Part shown: positions 33,997 to 42,337 of the stretch, piece by piece | Layout: every line of letters begins with the position of its first letter | Numbering within the stretch: position 1 is the stretch's first letter | From: Chloroflexota bacterium | Lineage (GTDB): Bacteria > Chloroflexota > Dehalococcoidia > Bin125 | DNA: 64,000 nucleotides | Assembly (NCBI GenBank): GCA_028875225.1 | Contig: JAPPFB010000020.1 | Location: 1 to 64,000 of the forward strand | Direction of reading: 5' to 3' | Translations under genes and position numbers: made by a program | The notes under the pieces: generated by a model | What the model saw: the letters and a program-made list of their open reading frames with translations, nothing else | Databases searched by the model: none | What the model was told of the DNA's origin: nothing

Positions 33997-34506
33997 ATGA
34001 CGTTCGACGACCGAGAGTTCCGCAATGCCCTGGGTATGTTCCCGAGCGGCGTAACCGTGATCACGACCGGCACAGAGCCGAACTTTGTCGGCATGACAGC
34101 CCAGTCCTTCTCCTCGCTGTCGCTCGATCCGCCGCTGGTGCTCGTCTGCGTCGACAAGGGCGCGAGCGTGCTGCCGTTGCTCAAAGAGACGGCCGCGTTT
34201 AGCGTCAACATCTTGCCCGACACCGCCATGGACACATCGAACTACTTCGCCAGCAGCAAGCGTCCGCCGCCGCCGCACCAGTTCGACGAACATGAGCACG
34301 TGTTGGGCGAGACCGGTCAGCCGCGACTGGCCAACGCGACGATGGTCTTCGACTGCTCAATCCACTCGGTGCTCGAGGGCGGCGATCACGAGATCATCGT
34401 GGGTGAAGTGAAGGCGTTTGAGCAGCAGTCGGACGACGAGCCGATTCTGTTCTACGGCGGCAACTATCGCAAGATGGGTCCGCCCGACCCGTCGATGAGC
34501 TGGTAG
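33997..34506 (+). CDS. Flavin reductase family protein
   Basis: The 169-aa protein is a flavin reductase-like FMN-binding split barrel. Motifs: FRNALGMFPSGVTVITT, GMTAQSFSSLSLDPPLVLVCV, FSVNIL and the C-terminal FDCSIHSVLEGGDHEIIVGEV, in which the GDH is the cofactor-contact region. Such enzymes reduce FMN or FAD with NAD(P)H, often for a partner monooxygenase, but no flavin monooxygenase gene is adjacent. GAGAGGGG ahead of ATG 33997 is a strong ribosome site. Confidence 0.9.
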   Translation: MTFDDREFRNALGMFPSGVTVITTGTEPNFVGMTAQSFSSLSLDPPLVLVCVDKGASVLPLLKETAAFSVNILPDTAMDTSNYFASSKRPPPPHQFDEHEHVLGETGQPRLANATMVFDCSIHSVLEGGDHEIIVGEVKAFEQQSDDEPILFYGGNYRKMGPPDPSMSW

Positions 34507-34527
34507 ATCCCTGAAACAACATCTGCG

Positions 34528-35085
34528 ATGTGCGTGCAGGGCATGGACGATCGGCCGCTGTTGGCGACCGATCCACCGTTGCCTGCCGACGATTTCGTTC
34601 CCGCGCTCTGGGTGCCGCTGACTCGGGCGTTACGAGCCCGTCGGCGGCTGATTCAAATGGTCGAGGTCCTGCCGGGCGAGCGCTGGTTGCAGGAATCGGC
34701 GGCGGCGGCATGGTCGCGTCGCGATGTGCTGGCCCACCTGGCGGCGTCGGATCGGCGCTATCACGACGTGCTCAACGCCGTGCTCAACGGATCGCCGCTG
34801 GAAGAGTGGAAGCCGGATCCGTCGGCGCCCAGCGAGGAACTGGATCTGGCCAACGCTATGGGCGCAGAGCGCTATCTGGGCCAACCGGTCGCAGCGCTGG
34901 CCGAGCAACTACAGGCGGGCGCCGAGAAGTCGACGATGCTCTTCTCTGCCCTGACGGAGGACCAGGTGCTGATGCGGATGGGGTTCGCGGGCAATGCATT
35001 GTCACTGCTGGAGGCATGGGCGTCGCATGACAACGACCATGCCGACGACATCATCAATGGTCCCAAGATGATGCGGACGTTGTAA
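34528..35085 (+). CDS. DinB / mycothiol-maleylpyruvate-isomerase superfamily protein
   Basis: The 185-aa protein fits the DinB-like four-helix bundle: VPLTRALRARRRLIQMVEVL, then WSRRDVLAHLAASDRRYHD with the first metal His, and a last helix with SHDNDHADDI carrying two more His. The three-His metal site is thus present. Members are thiol-dependent enzymes or proteins of unknown role. The start may be ATG 34528 or ATG 34543; neither has a good ribosome site. A family A palindromic repeat follows the stop. Confidence 0.75.
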   Translation: MCVQGMDDRPLLATDPPLPADDFVPALWVPLTRALRARRRLIQMVEVLPGERWLQESAAAAWSRRDVLAHLAASDRRYHDVLNAVLNGSPLEEWKPDPSAPSEELDLANAMGAERYLGQPVAALAEQLQAGAEKSTMLFSALTEDQVLMRMGFAGNALSLLEAWASHDNDHADDIINGPKMMRTL

Positions 35086-35093
35086 CCACACTC

Positions 35094-35182
35094 CGTCATA
35101 CCCGCGCTTGCCGCGGGTATCTCGACTTGCTTGTCGCCGTTCTCCGATCATCGAGATTGCCGCGACAAGCGCGGCAATGACG
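35094..35182. repeat. Palindromic repeat, family A copy 1
   Basis: Two perfect 9-bp hairpins, ATACCCGCG-cttgc-CGCGGGTAT (35098-35120) and ATTGCCGCG-acaag-CGCGGCAAT (35156-35178), are enclosed by CGTCAT/ATGACG and joined by ATCTCGA/TCGAGAT. The whole is one ~90-nt imperfect palindrome between the convergent DinB-like and SppA genes. A close relative is at 44734-44858. Confidence 0.8.
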
Positions 35183-35198
35183 GCGGTGTGCGCTCTCG

Positions 35199-36026
35199 CT
35201 ACTTTGCGATGCGCAATCGCGCTTCCAGGGCCTGCTCGATCTTTGATACTTCCAGTCGGTCGACGAAGGCGTCAACGAGGGCGTTCGCCAACGAGTCGGC
35301 GCCCTGCGTCATCAACATCTGCAGCAGGCCTCGCTTGGGCCGGACCAGCGTGGTTCGCTTCTCGATGCCGGCGGCATTTGCGGCCCATTCGACGGCGTCG
35401 TTGAGATCTCCGAGCTGGTCGACCAGGCCCAGTTCATGCGCCTCGGCTCCGGTGTGAATCTCACCCGAGGCAAGTTCGGCGACCTGGTCCCGGTTCAGTT
35501 CCGGCCGGCCTTCGGCGACGATGTCGACGAAGCGCTCGTACATCGATTGCATCAGCGCGTCGAGTTTCTCGTCTTCCTCCGGCGTCGTCTCGCGGAACAG
35601 GGAGCCCATGTCCTTGTACTCACCGACCGTCCGCGTGCGCATCTTGATTCCTACGCGGTCCAGTGCCTCGGAGATCATCGGAGCGGTCAGAATCACGCCG
35701 ATCGAGCCGACCACCGACGTTGGCAGGGCAAAGATTGGGTTGGCCGCGCAGGCGACCATGTATCCGCCGGAGGCTCCGACTCCGCGAATCGCCGCGGCGA
35801 CCGGTTTCTTGTCGGAGAGTCGTTTGGCCGCCAGGTACAGGGCCTCAGACGCGGCCGCGCCGCCGCCGGGCGAGTCGATGTCGAGCACCACTGCCGGATA
35901 GCGCGGGTTCTGGGCGATGCTGTTGAACGTGCGCGCCATCTCGCGTGGATTGAGCCGCGCGCCGATCTGCCCGGCCACCTCGACAACGGCGACACGCTGC
36001 GGGAAGAAGTACTGTTCGAAGTCCAT
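35199..36026 (-). CDS. SppA-like signal peptide peptidase (S49)
   Basis: The 275-aa protein is a short S49 peptidase: VVLDIDSPGGGAAASEALYLA, the serine motif GVGASGGYMVACAA, SVVGSIGVI and the general-base Lys in TVGEYKDMGSLFRE. This gives the Ser-Lys dyad. Unlike many SppA proteins it shows no N-terminal membrane helix, so it may be cytoplasmic or bound through partners. The usual role is degradation of signal peptides and membrane peptides. It is divergent from the Rieske gene with 136 nt between. Confidence 0.88.
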   Translation of the reverse strand: MDFEQYFFPQRVAVVEVAGQIGARLNPREMARTFNSIAQNPRYPAVVLDIDSPGGGAAASEALYLAAKRLSDKKPVAAAIRGVGASGGYMVACAANPIFALPTSVVGSIGVILTAPMISEALDRVGIKMRTRTVGEYKDMGSLFRETTPEEDEKLDALMQSMYERFVDIVAEGRPELNRDQVAELASGEIHTGAEAHELGLVDQLGDLNDAVEWAANAAGIEKRTTLVRPKRGLLQMLMTQGADSLANALVDAFVDRLEVSKIEQALEARLRIAK

Positions 36027-36162
36027 GTGGGTTCATCCAATCTTCGTCGGCACTCGCTCAGTGTATGAGCGGACGGCCCAACGACGTGTTGCGCGTTGAC
36101 TGTGTAACGGCGTCAAGCGATGATCTGTCACACTGGCCGCAAATGCCTAGAGGGAGGCCGCC

Positions 36163-36540
36163 GTGACCGAGACCGCCGTCTGTCCGCTGTCGGAGCTGCC
36201 GCCGGGCGAGGTCACCGCCGCTGATCTTGACGGTACCCGGGTGTGCGTCGCCAATGTGCACGGGGAGATCTTCGCGGTGCAGGACAAGTGCCCGCACCTC
36301 TTCGCGCCGCTCTCGGTCGGCGAGCTGAAGAACGCGCACATCGTCTGTCCCTGGCACGACTCCGAGTTCGACATGCGCACCGGTCAGACCAAGTCCTGGC
36401 TGCCCAACGGCATCTGGAACATGATCCACAAACTGATGCCGCCGCCGCCACCCTTCATCAAGAACAAGATCGAGCCCGAGTTCATCCAGACGTTCAGGAC
36501 CCGCGTCGACGACGGGACAATCTACGTCTCGGACGAGTGA
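36163..36540 (+). CDS. Rieske [2Fe-2S] ferredoxin-like protein
   Basis: This 125-aa soluble Rieske protein carries CPHLFAPL and CPWHDSEFD, the two Cys/His pairs that hold the 2Fe-2S cluster. It resembles the small ferredoxins that feed electrons to ring-hydroxylating oxygenases or NirD-type subunits. No oxygenase gene is next to it. A C-terminal Pro-rich turn (MPPPPPFIKNKIE) is unusual for the family. GTG 36163 follows AGAGGGAGG and is well supported. Confidence 0.88.
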   Translation: MTETAVCPLSELPPGEVTAADLDGTRVCVANVHGEIFAVQDKCPHLFAPLSVGELKNAHIVCPWHDSEFDMRTGQTKSWLPNGIWNMIHKLMPPPPPFIKNKIEPEFIQTFRTRVDDGTIYVSDE

Positions 36541-36549
36541 GCGAGCGAA

Positions 36550-37263
36550 TCACTCGCCGCCTCGGCGACGTCGTTCAAGCTCTGCTTCCAGTTCTCTAGT
36601 GCGCGCCTCGGCGCGTCGAGCCTGCTGTTCGGCCTCGATTCGCGCTTCGCGTTCCGACTCAAGACTGGGAATTGGCACTTGCGTTGCCGGATCGATCCAG
36701 AGCATCTGGCCGTGATCCCAGCGCAAGACCAGGTTGAGGGCGTCGCTTCGGCCTTCAAGAACACCGGGCGCGGCCTCAGCGACTGGAATTGGAACATAGG
36801 AGTCGTCGACCAAGCGATCCCCTGCCAGCCTGTCTCCGTGGTCTTCGCCCGTGTGGTCGAACCGCCAGTACTCTCGAATGCCCATCCGGGCGTACTCGAC
36901 TCGCTTGTAGCCAGTATCTCGCTCGGCCGTGCTGGGCGAGGCGACTTCAAGCACAAAATCGGGCGGCTTGCCCTGATCTGAGATCACGTATCCATTTTGG
37001 TCGTAGTACTGGTTGACGTCGATGTCGAAGGCGATCACCAGATCCGGTTGCAGCAGCGGTCGTGAGCCGGGGGATGCGGTCATCCACATGTCCGCTCCGA
37101 CCAACGTCGACTCGGGATTGCCGAAGTGGGTGAGCAGATTGATCGGCGCTCCGGGACCGTAGACGTAGCGGTAGGACGTCACTTCGTCGAGATCGCGTTC
37201 CCGCGGTTCAGGCAGGCGGAAGAGTGTCCGAGTCGTGTTTGATCGAGCATCTGTGGTCGTCAT
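36550..37263 (-). CDS. Uma2 family PD-(D/E)XK nuclease-like protein
   Basis: The 237-aa protein belongs to Uma2/DUF820: LLQPDLVIAFD and PDFVLEVASPSTAERD hold the PD-(D/E)xK acids, and YKRVEYARMGIREYWRFD is the family C-terminal hallmark. A coiled-coil tail of Glu/Arg repeats (residues ~200-237) follows. The biological role is not established; many copies occur in Chloroflexota and Cyanobacteria. TAGAAT 21 nt before ATG 37263, with a purine-rich GGAGAGAG leader, may be the promoter. Confidence 0.87.
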   Translation of the reverse strand: MTTTDARSNTTRTLFRLPEPRERDLDEVTSYRYVYGPGAPINLLTHFGNPESTLVGADMWMTASPGSRPLLQPDLVIAFDIDVNQYYDQNGYVISDQGKPPDFVLEVASPSTAERDTGYKRVEYARMGIREYWRFDHTGEDHGDRLAGDRLVDDSYVPIPVAEAAPGVLEGRSDALNLVLRWDHGQMLWIDPATQVPIPSLESEREARIEAEQQARRAEARTRELEAELERRRRGGE

Positions 37264-37302
37264 GGCAGCGATTCTCTCTCCGCCATTCTAGGGACTGGCC
37301 GC

Positions 37303-38124
37303 TCAGTCGCGACCCAGACTCCCGACCCAGCCGTTGGTGGCGAGCATGCCTCCGTCGGCGGCGATGCATTGGCCGGTGATGAAGGATGAGTCGTCACTGA
37401 CGAGAAACAGGGCGAGGCTGGCGATTTCCTCGGGTTCTCCGCCGCGGCCCATCGGCGCAAGCGGCGCCAGGCTGGCACGGCGGGCAGCCAGCTCTTCCTC
37501 GGTCTCGAGCGGAGCGTCGCTGGCCAGGCCGAACCGCGTGGCGACCGCGCCGGCGATGATGCAGTTGACTCGGATGTTGTGCTGCGATAACTCGGCCGCG
37601 CCTGTCCTCGTCATCGACTCGAGCCCCGCTTTGCAGGCTGAGTACGGCTGCGTGCCGGCAATCCCGCCGTGCGCGCCGATCGAAGACGTGGAAATGATTG
37701 CGCCGCCGCCCGCCTGTTTCAACAGGGGAATGCCGTACTTCATTCCCAGCCAGACGCCCTTCAGGTGTACTGCGACGCAGTAGTCGAAGTACTCCTCGCT
37801 CAGATCGTCCATGTTCGTCGGCGGCGCGTTGCCGTCGCCCGCGTTATTGAACACGATGTCAAGCCCGCCGTAGCGCTCGGTGGCGGCAGTGAAGGCTGCG
37901 CCCATCTCGTCCGACGAACTCACGTCGGCGACGACGGGCAGCGCCTGGTCGCCGATCGCATCGGCGGCGGCTTGCAGCCGGGCCTGCGATCGTCCGACCA
38001 TGACGACGTTGGCGCCGTGCTCGGCGAAGAGTTGGGCGGCGGCAAGCCCCATGCCGGCGCTGGCGCCGGTGATCAGCGCGGTCTTACCGTCCAGCTTCGG
38101 TTCTCCTGCATGAGTGATAGGCAT
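37303..38124 (-). CDS. Short-chain dehydrogenase/reductase
   Basis: This 273-aa classical SDR carries the NAD(P) loop TGASAGMGLAAAQLF, NNAG in VFNNAGDGNAPP, catalytic Ser in STSSIGAHGG and the YxxxK pair in YSACKAGLES. GRGGEPEEIASLALFL and SFITGQCIAADGGM close the fold. The substrate is unknown. It lies 30 nt downstream of an enoyl-CoA hydratase gene on the same strand, so the two are probably cotranscribed and may serve an acyl-CoA oxidation route. Confidence 0.9.
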   Translation of the reverse strand: MPITHAGEPKLDGKTALITGASAGMGLAAAQLFAEHGANVVMVGRSQARLQAAADAIGDQALPVVADVSSSDEMGAAFTAATERYGGLDIVFNNAGDGNAPPTNMDDLSEEYFDYCVAVHLKGVWLGMKYGIPLLKQAGGGAIISTSSIGAHGGIAGTQPYSACKAGLESMTRTGAAELSQHNIRVNCIIAGAVATRFGLASDAPLETEEELAARRASLAPLAPMGRGGEPEEIASLALFLVSDDSSFITGQCIAADGGMLATNGWVGSLGRD

Positions 38125-38154
38125 TCGTTGTGAAGTCCCTCGCGGACCGTGCGA

Positions 38155-38961
38155 TCAGAAGCCCTGGAAGTTCGGTTCGCGCTTCTCGGCGAAGGCTCGG
38201 GGGCCTTCCTTGGCATCCTCGGTCGAGCGCGCGATCACCATCGCGTGGTCGGCCATTTCCAACGATTCATGCAGACCGGTCTCGGCGGAGCGGTAAGCGA
38301 GCCGCTTGATCATCTGGACCGAGACGGCGGGCATTTTCGCGATCTGCTCGGCGAGCGCAAGCGTGGCCGGCATCAGCTCGTCGTGCTCGACCACCTGGCT
38401 GACGTAGCCCATCTCCAGCGCTTCCTGCGCCGTGAACAGCTTGCCGGTCCACATCAGTTCGAGCGCCTTGGACATGCCGACGATGCGGGGCAGGTAATAG
38501 CAGCCGCCGTCACCAGGGATCAGGGCCATGCGCACGTAGGCCATGCCGAACTTGGCGCGGTCGGAGGCGATCCGCAGGTCGGCCATCGAGGCCATGTCCA
38601 TACCCGCGCCCACGGCCGCGCCGTTGACGGCGGCGATGTACGGCTTCTCGCAGTTGAACAGCGCGCGGGGGACGCGCTGGACCGAGTTGCGCAGCGAGTT
38701 GCGGTTGGCGGCCGGCGCATTGGGGTCGCCGCCGAGCACGTCGGCGCCGGCTCGCTCGCGGCCCACGTCCGCGCCTGAGCAGAATCCCCGGCCCTCGCCG
38801 GTGACGATGATCACGCGCACGTTCTGATCGACCGAGGCGCGGGTGATCGACTCCTGCCAGGCGTCGAGCATTTCGTTGGAGAACGCGTTCAACTTCTCCG
38901 GACGATTGAGCGTGATCACGGCGATGTGATCCTGGACGTCGTAGAGCAGTTCTTCGGTCAT
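38155..38961 (-). CDS. Enoyl-CoA hydratase/isomerase family protein
   Basis: The 268-aa crotonase-fold protein shows VITLNRPEKLNAFSNEML, GEGRGFCSGADV (oxyanion loop), YIAAVNGAAVGAGMDMASM, and a Glu/Asp region in ALIPGDGGCYYLPRIVG. It hydrates or isomerises acyl-CoA; the exact substrate is unknown. A ribosome site AGGA precedes ATG 38961. The upstream region carries the second copy of the 10-bp-phased repeat, in the same orientation relative to the gene as the copy before the ATP-grasp gene. SDR 37303-38124 follows downstream. Confidence 0.9.
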   Translation of the reverse strand: MTEELLYDVQDHIAVITLNRPEKLNAFSNEMLDAWQESITRASVDQNVRVIIVTGEGRGFCSGADVGRERAGADVLGGDPNAPAANRNSLRNSVQRVPRALFNCEKPYIAAVNGAAVGAGMDMASMADLRIASDRAKFGMAYVRMALIPGDGGCYYLPRIVGMSKALELMWTGKLFTAQEALEMGYVSQVVEHDELMPATLALAEQIAKMPAVSVQMIKRLAYRSAETGLHESLEMADHAMVIARSTEDAKEGPRAFAEKREPNFQGF

Positions 38962-39043
38962 GGCGGGGAATCCTGCGCTTTCTGTTCGCTCGTGTTCGGG
39001 CCTGTTCGGTTCCGTTTGGCTGGAAACGGCTCGGCGGCGCTCC

Positions 39044-39091
39044 GATCTGTTCAGATTTGTCCAGATCTGTCCAGATTCGTCCGGATTTCGG
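39044..39091 (-). repeat. 10-bp-phased repeat block, copy 2
   Basis: Plus-strand decamers GATCTGTTCA, GATTTGTCCA, GATCTGTCCA, GATTCGTCCG and the partial GATTTCGG follow without gaps. Read on the minus strand they are (A/G)AATCTGGAC-type units like those at 23041-23070. The block lies upstream of the enoyl-CoA hydratase gene, in the same relative orientation as copy 1 to its gene, and touches the stop region of the preceding SDR gene. Confidence 0.7.
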
Positions 39092-39092
39092 C

Positions 39093-39884
39093 CTAATTCA
39101 TCCGCATGCCGCCATCAACGTTCAGTGATTGTCCAGTGATGTTCATGGCGTCATCGGAGGCGAAGAAGACCGCCGCCTTGCCGATGTCGCTGGGCGTCTG
39201 CTCCCGCGCGAGCGGCATATTGGCCGCGATCACGGCTTCGAAGCGTTCGCGCCGGTCGACGACCTCCTCGGTGTGGTCGCCGGCGAACATGCCCTCGATC
39301 TGTCGCCAGAGATCGGTCCAGAGCAGGCCCGGACAGATCGCGTTGACGTTGATGTTGAAGCGTCCCAGTTCGGCGGCCTGCGATTGGGTGATGCTGATTG
39401 CCCCGGCCTTGGACGCGGAGTACGAGGCCATGCCGCCGCCGAGTCGTCCGGCGATCGAGGCGATATTGACGATCTTGCCGCCGCCCTGCTCCTTGAAATG
39501 CGGCGCGACGGCTGAGGTGACCTTCCAGATGCCCTTGAGGTTGACCTCGTAGCAGCGGTCCCAATCTTCCTCAGTTTCGTCGGCGCCGAAGTTGTCGGGC
39601 GGCACGCCGGCGTTGTTGACAAGGATGTCGATCTTGCCCATCTGGCTGATCGCCTCTGCGACCCGCGAGGCGATGGAGTCTTCGCTGGTGACATCCATCT
39701 CCAACGCGAGCACGGTTACCTCGTGTTCATCCTGCAACTCGCCCGCGGTGCGAGCAGCCTCGTCGATCAGGAGGTCGCAGATCACGATGTTGGCGCCCTC
39801 CCTGGCCAGTTCCGTGGCGATGCCTTTGCCGATACCGCGCGCCGCTCCGGTGACCAGCGCGACTTTCCCACTCAATCGTCCCAT
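39093..39884 (-). CDS. SDR family oxidoreductase, tandem paralogue 1
   Basis: The 263-aa FabG-like SDR has TGAARGIGKGIATELAREGA, NNAGVPPDNFG, catalytic SIAG and YSASKAGAISITQS, and ends in ITGQSLNVDGGMRMN. It is clearly homologous over its whole length to the SDR at 40154-40945 (same size, same last 12 residues), so the pair arose by tandem duplication. GGAG 8 nt before ATG 39884 is the ribosome site. The substrate is unknown. A family B hairpin repeat separates the two copies. Confidence 0.9.
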   Translation of the reverse strand: MGRLSGKVALVTGAARGIGKGIATELAREGANIVICDLLIDEAARTAGELQDEHEVTVLALEMDVTSEDSIASRVAEAISQMGKIDILVNNAGVPPDNFGADETEEDWDRCYEVNLKGIWKVTSAVAPHFKEQGGGKIVNIASIAGRLGGGMASYSASKAGAISITQSQAAELGRFNINVNAICPGLLWTDLWRQIEGMFAGDHTEEVVDRRERFEAVIAANMPLAREQTPSDIGKAAVFFASDDAMNITGQSLNVDGGMRMN

Positions 39885-40006
39885 GATTGGGCTCCAGTTC
39901 TAGTAATGATCAGCCTAACGGCCACATGCACATACGGACCCAAGCGTCATCCCAGCTTGTTCGAACCGGCCATTCCCGCCGTTGGAGAGTTGCGCCTGGT
40001 CCCTTG

Positions 40007-40126
40007 TAGAAGTCGCCTCCGCGAAGGCGGGGGCACACGGACCAGACGGGCACCTCAGGGCCCCGCGTGCGCGGGGCCGACTTTGGTTGCGTGACGCGCA
40101 GGTCTCCCGTTGGCGGGTAGGAGACC
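40007..40126. repeat. Nested palindromic repeat, family B copy 2
   Basis: GCCTCCGC-gaag-GCGGGGGC (40015-40034), a perfect GGCCCCGC-gtgc-GCGGGGCC (40059-40078) and GGTCTCC/GGAGACC arms (40101-40126) make up a nested hairpin element similar to 27726-27877. It lies between the two tandem SDR copies. Confidence 0.7.
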
Positions 40127-40153
40127 CTCAGTGATTCTCGTTGCCAACAACGC

Positions 40154-40945
40154 CTAGTTCATCCGCATGCCGCCGTCGACGTTCAACGACTGTCCGGTGA
40201 TGTTCTTCGCGTCATCGGAAGCGAAGAAGACGACAGCCTTGCCGATGTCTTCGGGCGTCTGCTCGCGGCCCAGCGGCATATTGTTAGCGACGGCGGTCTC
40301 GAACGCGGCGCGGCGGTCGACGACTTCATCGGCATCGTCGCCGATCAGCATGCCCTCGAGCTTGCGCCACATGTCCGTCCAAAGCAGACCGGGGCAGACG
40401 GCGTTGACGTTGACGTTGTGCGGTCCGAGTTCAATGGACTGCGATTGAGTGAGGCTGACCGCGCCGGCCTTGGAGGCAGAGTAGGCCGCAATCGTGCCGC
40501 CCTGGCGAGCGGCGATCGAGGCGATGTTGACAATCTTGCCGCCGCCGTTCTCGATGAAGTGGGGTTTCAGCGCGCTGGTGACTTTCCAGATCGCCTTGAG
40601 GTTGACCTCGAAACAGCGATCCCAGTCCGACTCGACCTCGTTCTGGCTGAGGTTGTCCGGGGCGACGCCGGCGTTGTTGACGAGGATGTCGATCTGGCCC
40701 ATCTCCGCAATCGCCTGCTCGACGTTGGCCGCAATCGAGTCGTCGCTGGTGACGTCCATCTCCAGCGCCAGCGTGGTGACGCCATGACGGTTCTGCAGCT
40801 CGCCGGCCGTCTGGTAGGCCAGATCAATCAGCAGGTCGGCGACGATCACGTCTGCCCCTTCCCTGGCCAGTTCCGTCGCGATCCCCTTGCCGATGCCTCG
40901 CGCCGAGCCTGTCACCAGCGCGACTTTGCCGTCCAGTCGTCCCAT
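40154..40945 (-). CDS. SDR family oxidoreductase, tandem paralogue 2
   Basis: The 263-aa SDR has TGSARGIGKGIATELAREGA, NNAGVAPDNLS, SIAARQGG and YSASKAGAVSLTQS. It is a near full-length paralogue of 39093-39884. ATG 40945 (MGRLDGK) was chosen over an in-frame ATG three codons upstream because AGGA is spaced 8 nt before it and the paralogue begins identically. It is preceded on the same strand by an MFS carrier gene, which may deliver its substrate; this is inference. Confidence 0.9.
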   Translation of the reverse strand: MGRLDGKVALVTGSARGIGKGIATELAREGADVIVADLLIDLAYQTAGELQNRHGVTTLALEMDVTSDDSIAANVEQAIAEMGQIDILVNNAGVAPDNLSQNEVESDWDRCFEVNLKAIWKVTSALKPHFIENGGGKIVNIASIAARQGGTIAAYSASKAGAVSLTQSQSIELGPHNVNVNAVCPGLLWTDMWRKLEGMLIGDDADEVVDRRAAFETAVANNMPLGREQTPEDIGKAVVFFASDDAKNITGQSLNVDGGMRMN

Positions 40946-40978
40946 GTTCTGCATCCTGTTCCGATCACCCCGACATGC

Positions 40979-42289
40979 TTAGCCAGGGTCATACTCACGT
41001 TTCTGAGGAGCTCTTCGGCCGGCAATCAGGCTAGCGGCCAGTTGCGCGAGCGGCTTGCGATGAATCCGCGCCATCAGGATCAACAGCGCCAGGGTCAACG
41101 CATTGACGCCGGCGATGGCCACGAGCACTGGCCGATAGTTATCGTCGACCAGTCCGAGCAGCACGCCGGCTGCGAACGGACCGATTGCCAGGGCCACGTT
41201 ACCCATCGCGGTTTGCAGCGCCATCAGCGTGCCGAGCCGTCGCAGACCGAACACATCCGAGGCGATCAGACCCTGCAGCGGCATGGTCTGACCCCAGACC
41301 AGGCCCGCGATGATCGCCGACAGATAGATCCAGAAGATCGGACCCGCCGCCAGCAGGGCCAGCGTGCCGAGCAGCATGACCCCGTATCCGACGCCCAGAG
41401 CGGGCCGGAGTCCAAGCAGCGAGGACATGGGGCCGATCAACGCCCGACCGGGAATCGAGAGGAAGCCGCGCAGACCGGTCAGCGCGCCGGCAGCGGTGAT
41501 CGACATGCCGGCGGCGGTCGAGGCGGGGACGAAGTGGTTGAGCAACGCGCCGAGTCCGAATGAACTGGCGATGACCATGGCCAGCATCACCTGCACCTCG
41601 CGCGATCGCAGGGCATCTCCCACCCCACTGAATCCATGTTGATCCCTACGCGGGCCGACGCCGGGTGATTCGGACGGTTCCGGCGGCGGGATCGGCGGCA
41701 GCCGCCGCACTGATAGCACGGCAGGCAGTGAGATCGCAGCGGCCACCACGAGCAGGATTCGCACTGCCCAGCGCCAGCCGAACTCGTCGGTGAACAGGCC
41801 GGTCAGGGGCATGAAGATGACCGACGAGAAGCCGCCGGTCGTCACCAACACAGTCATTGCCGCGGTTTGTCGTCTGGGGAAGAGCCGGGCCGCGATCGGC
41901 ATGGTCACGTTGTAGAACAGACCGGCGATCGTGACCGCGCCGCCGATCGTCCAGAACACGATGAACAGCCAGATGTTCTCGCTGTAGGAAGCGGCCATCA
42001 GGAAGATCGTTCCGACGATCAGCCCCGTCCAGAGGACCGGACGCGGACCCAACGCGTCGAGCACGCGTCCGGAAACCAGCGAGGCGGCTGCTCCCAGCAG
42101 ATACGAGCCCATGAACGCGGCGTTGACGGCCGCCGATGACCAGCCTTCATCCTGCTGGATCGGACCGGCGATGATGCCGAATCCGTAGAGCACGAGCCCG
42201 TAGGCGCCGCAGGTGAGGATGCCGAGCAGGATGATCTGCCGCCAGGTCCAGAGCCAGCGGGCGACATCGCGCGGCGGAGGCAGAGTCAT
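40979..42289 (-). CDS. MFS transporter
   Basis: The 436-aa protein has 12 predicted membrane helices. Helix 1 (IILLGILTCGAYGLVLYGFGII) and the loop LVSGRVLDALGPRPVL after helix 2 are MFS-typical; LGLRPALGVGYGVML and FGLRRLGTLMALQTAMGN occur in the second half. It is of the monocarboxylate-carrier-like branch; the substrate is unknown. TAGCCT stands exactly 6 nt before ATG 42289, so it is probably leaderless. A perfect inverted repeat lies between this -10 and that of the divergent PTPS gene. Confidence 0.87.
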   Translation of the reverse strand: MTLPPPRDVARWLWTWRQIILLGILTCGAYGLVLYGFGIIAGPIQQDEGWSSAAVNAAFMGSYLLGAAASLVSGRVLDALGPRPVLWTGLIVGTIFLMAASYSENIWLFIVFWTIGGAVTIAGLFYNVTMPIAARLFPRRQTAAMTVLVTTGGFSSVIFMPLTGLFTDEFGWRWAVRILLVVAAAISLPAVLSVRRLPPIPPPEPSESPGVGPRRDQHGFSGVGDALRSREVQVMLAMVIASSFGLGALLNHFVPASTAAGMSITAAGALTGLRGFLSIPGRALIGPMSSLLGLRPALGVGYGVMLLGTLALLAAGPIFWIYLSAIIAGLVWGQTMPLQGLIASDVFGLRRLGTLMALQTAMGNVALAIGPFAAGVLLGLVDDNYRPVLVAIAGVNALTLALLILMARIHRKPLAQLAASLIAGRRAPQKREYDPG

Positions 42290-42295
42290 GGGCGC

Positions 42296-42301
42296 AGGCT
42301 A
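42296..42301 (-). promoter_or_regulatory. TAGCCT, -10 of the leaderless MFS gene
   Basis: On the minus strand TAGCCT is followed by 6 nt and ATG 42289. Confidence 0.6.
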
Positions 42302-42305
42302 GGAG

Positions 42306-42323
42306 GTGCGTCCTTGGACGCAC
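42306..42323. promoter_or_regulatory. Perfect inverted repeat between two divergent promoters (operator candidate)
   Basis: GTGCGTCC-TT-GGACGCAC is a perfect 8-bp inverted repeat centred between the -10 hexamers at 42296-42301 and 42326-42331 (4 and 2 bp away). A dimeric regulator bound there would cover both promoters. AGGAGG at 42301-42306 next to it could mimic a ribosome site for TTG 42314. Confidence 0.6.
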
Positions 42324-42325
42324 GG

Positions 42326-42331
42326 TACGCT
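42326..42331 (+). promoter_or_regulatory. TACGCT, -10 of the leaderless PTPS gene
   Basis: TACGCT is followed by exactly 6 nt and ATG 42338. Confidence 0.6.
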
Positions 42332-42337
42332 GCGCCT

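Noticed and set aside
42314-42337. TTG 42314 as start of the PTPS gene because AGGAGG lies 7 nt ahead
   Set aside because: The TTG lies inside the perfect inverted repeat, and ATG 42338 has a TACGCT box at the same 6-nt distance seen at other genes. The AGGAGG is part of the operator region; the case is not fully closed.
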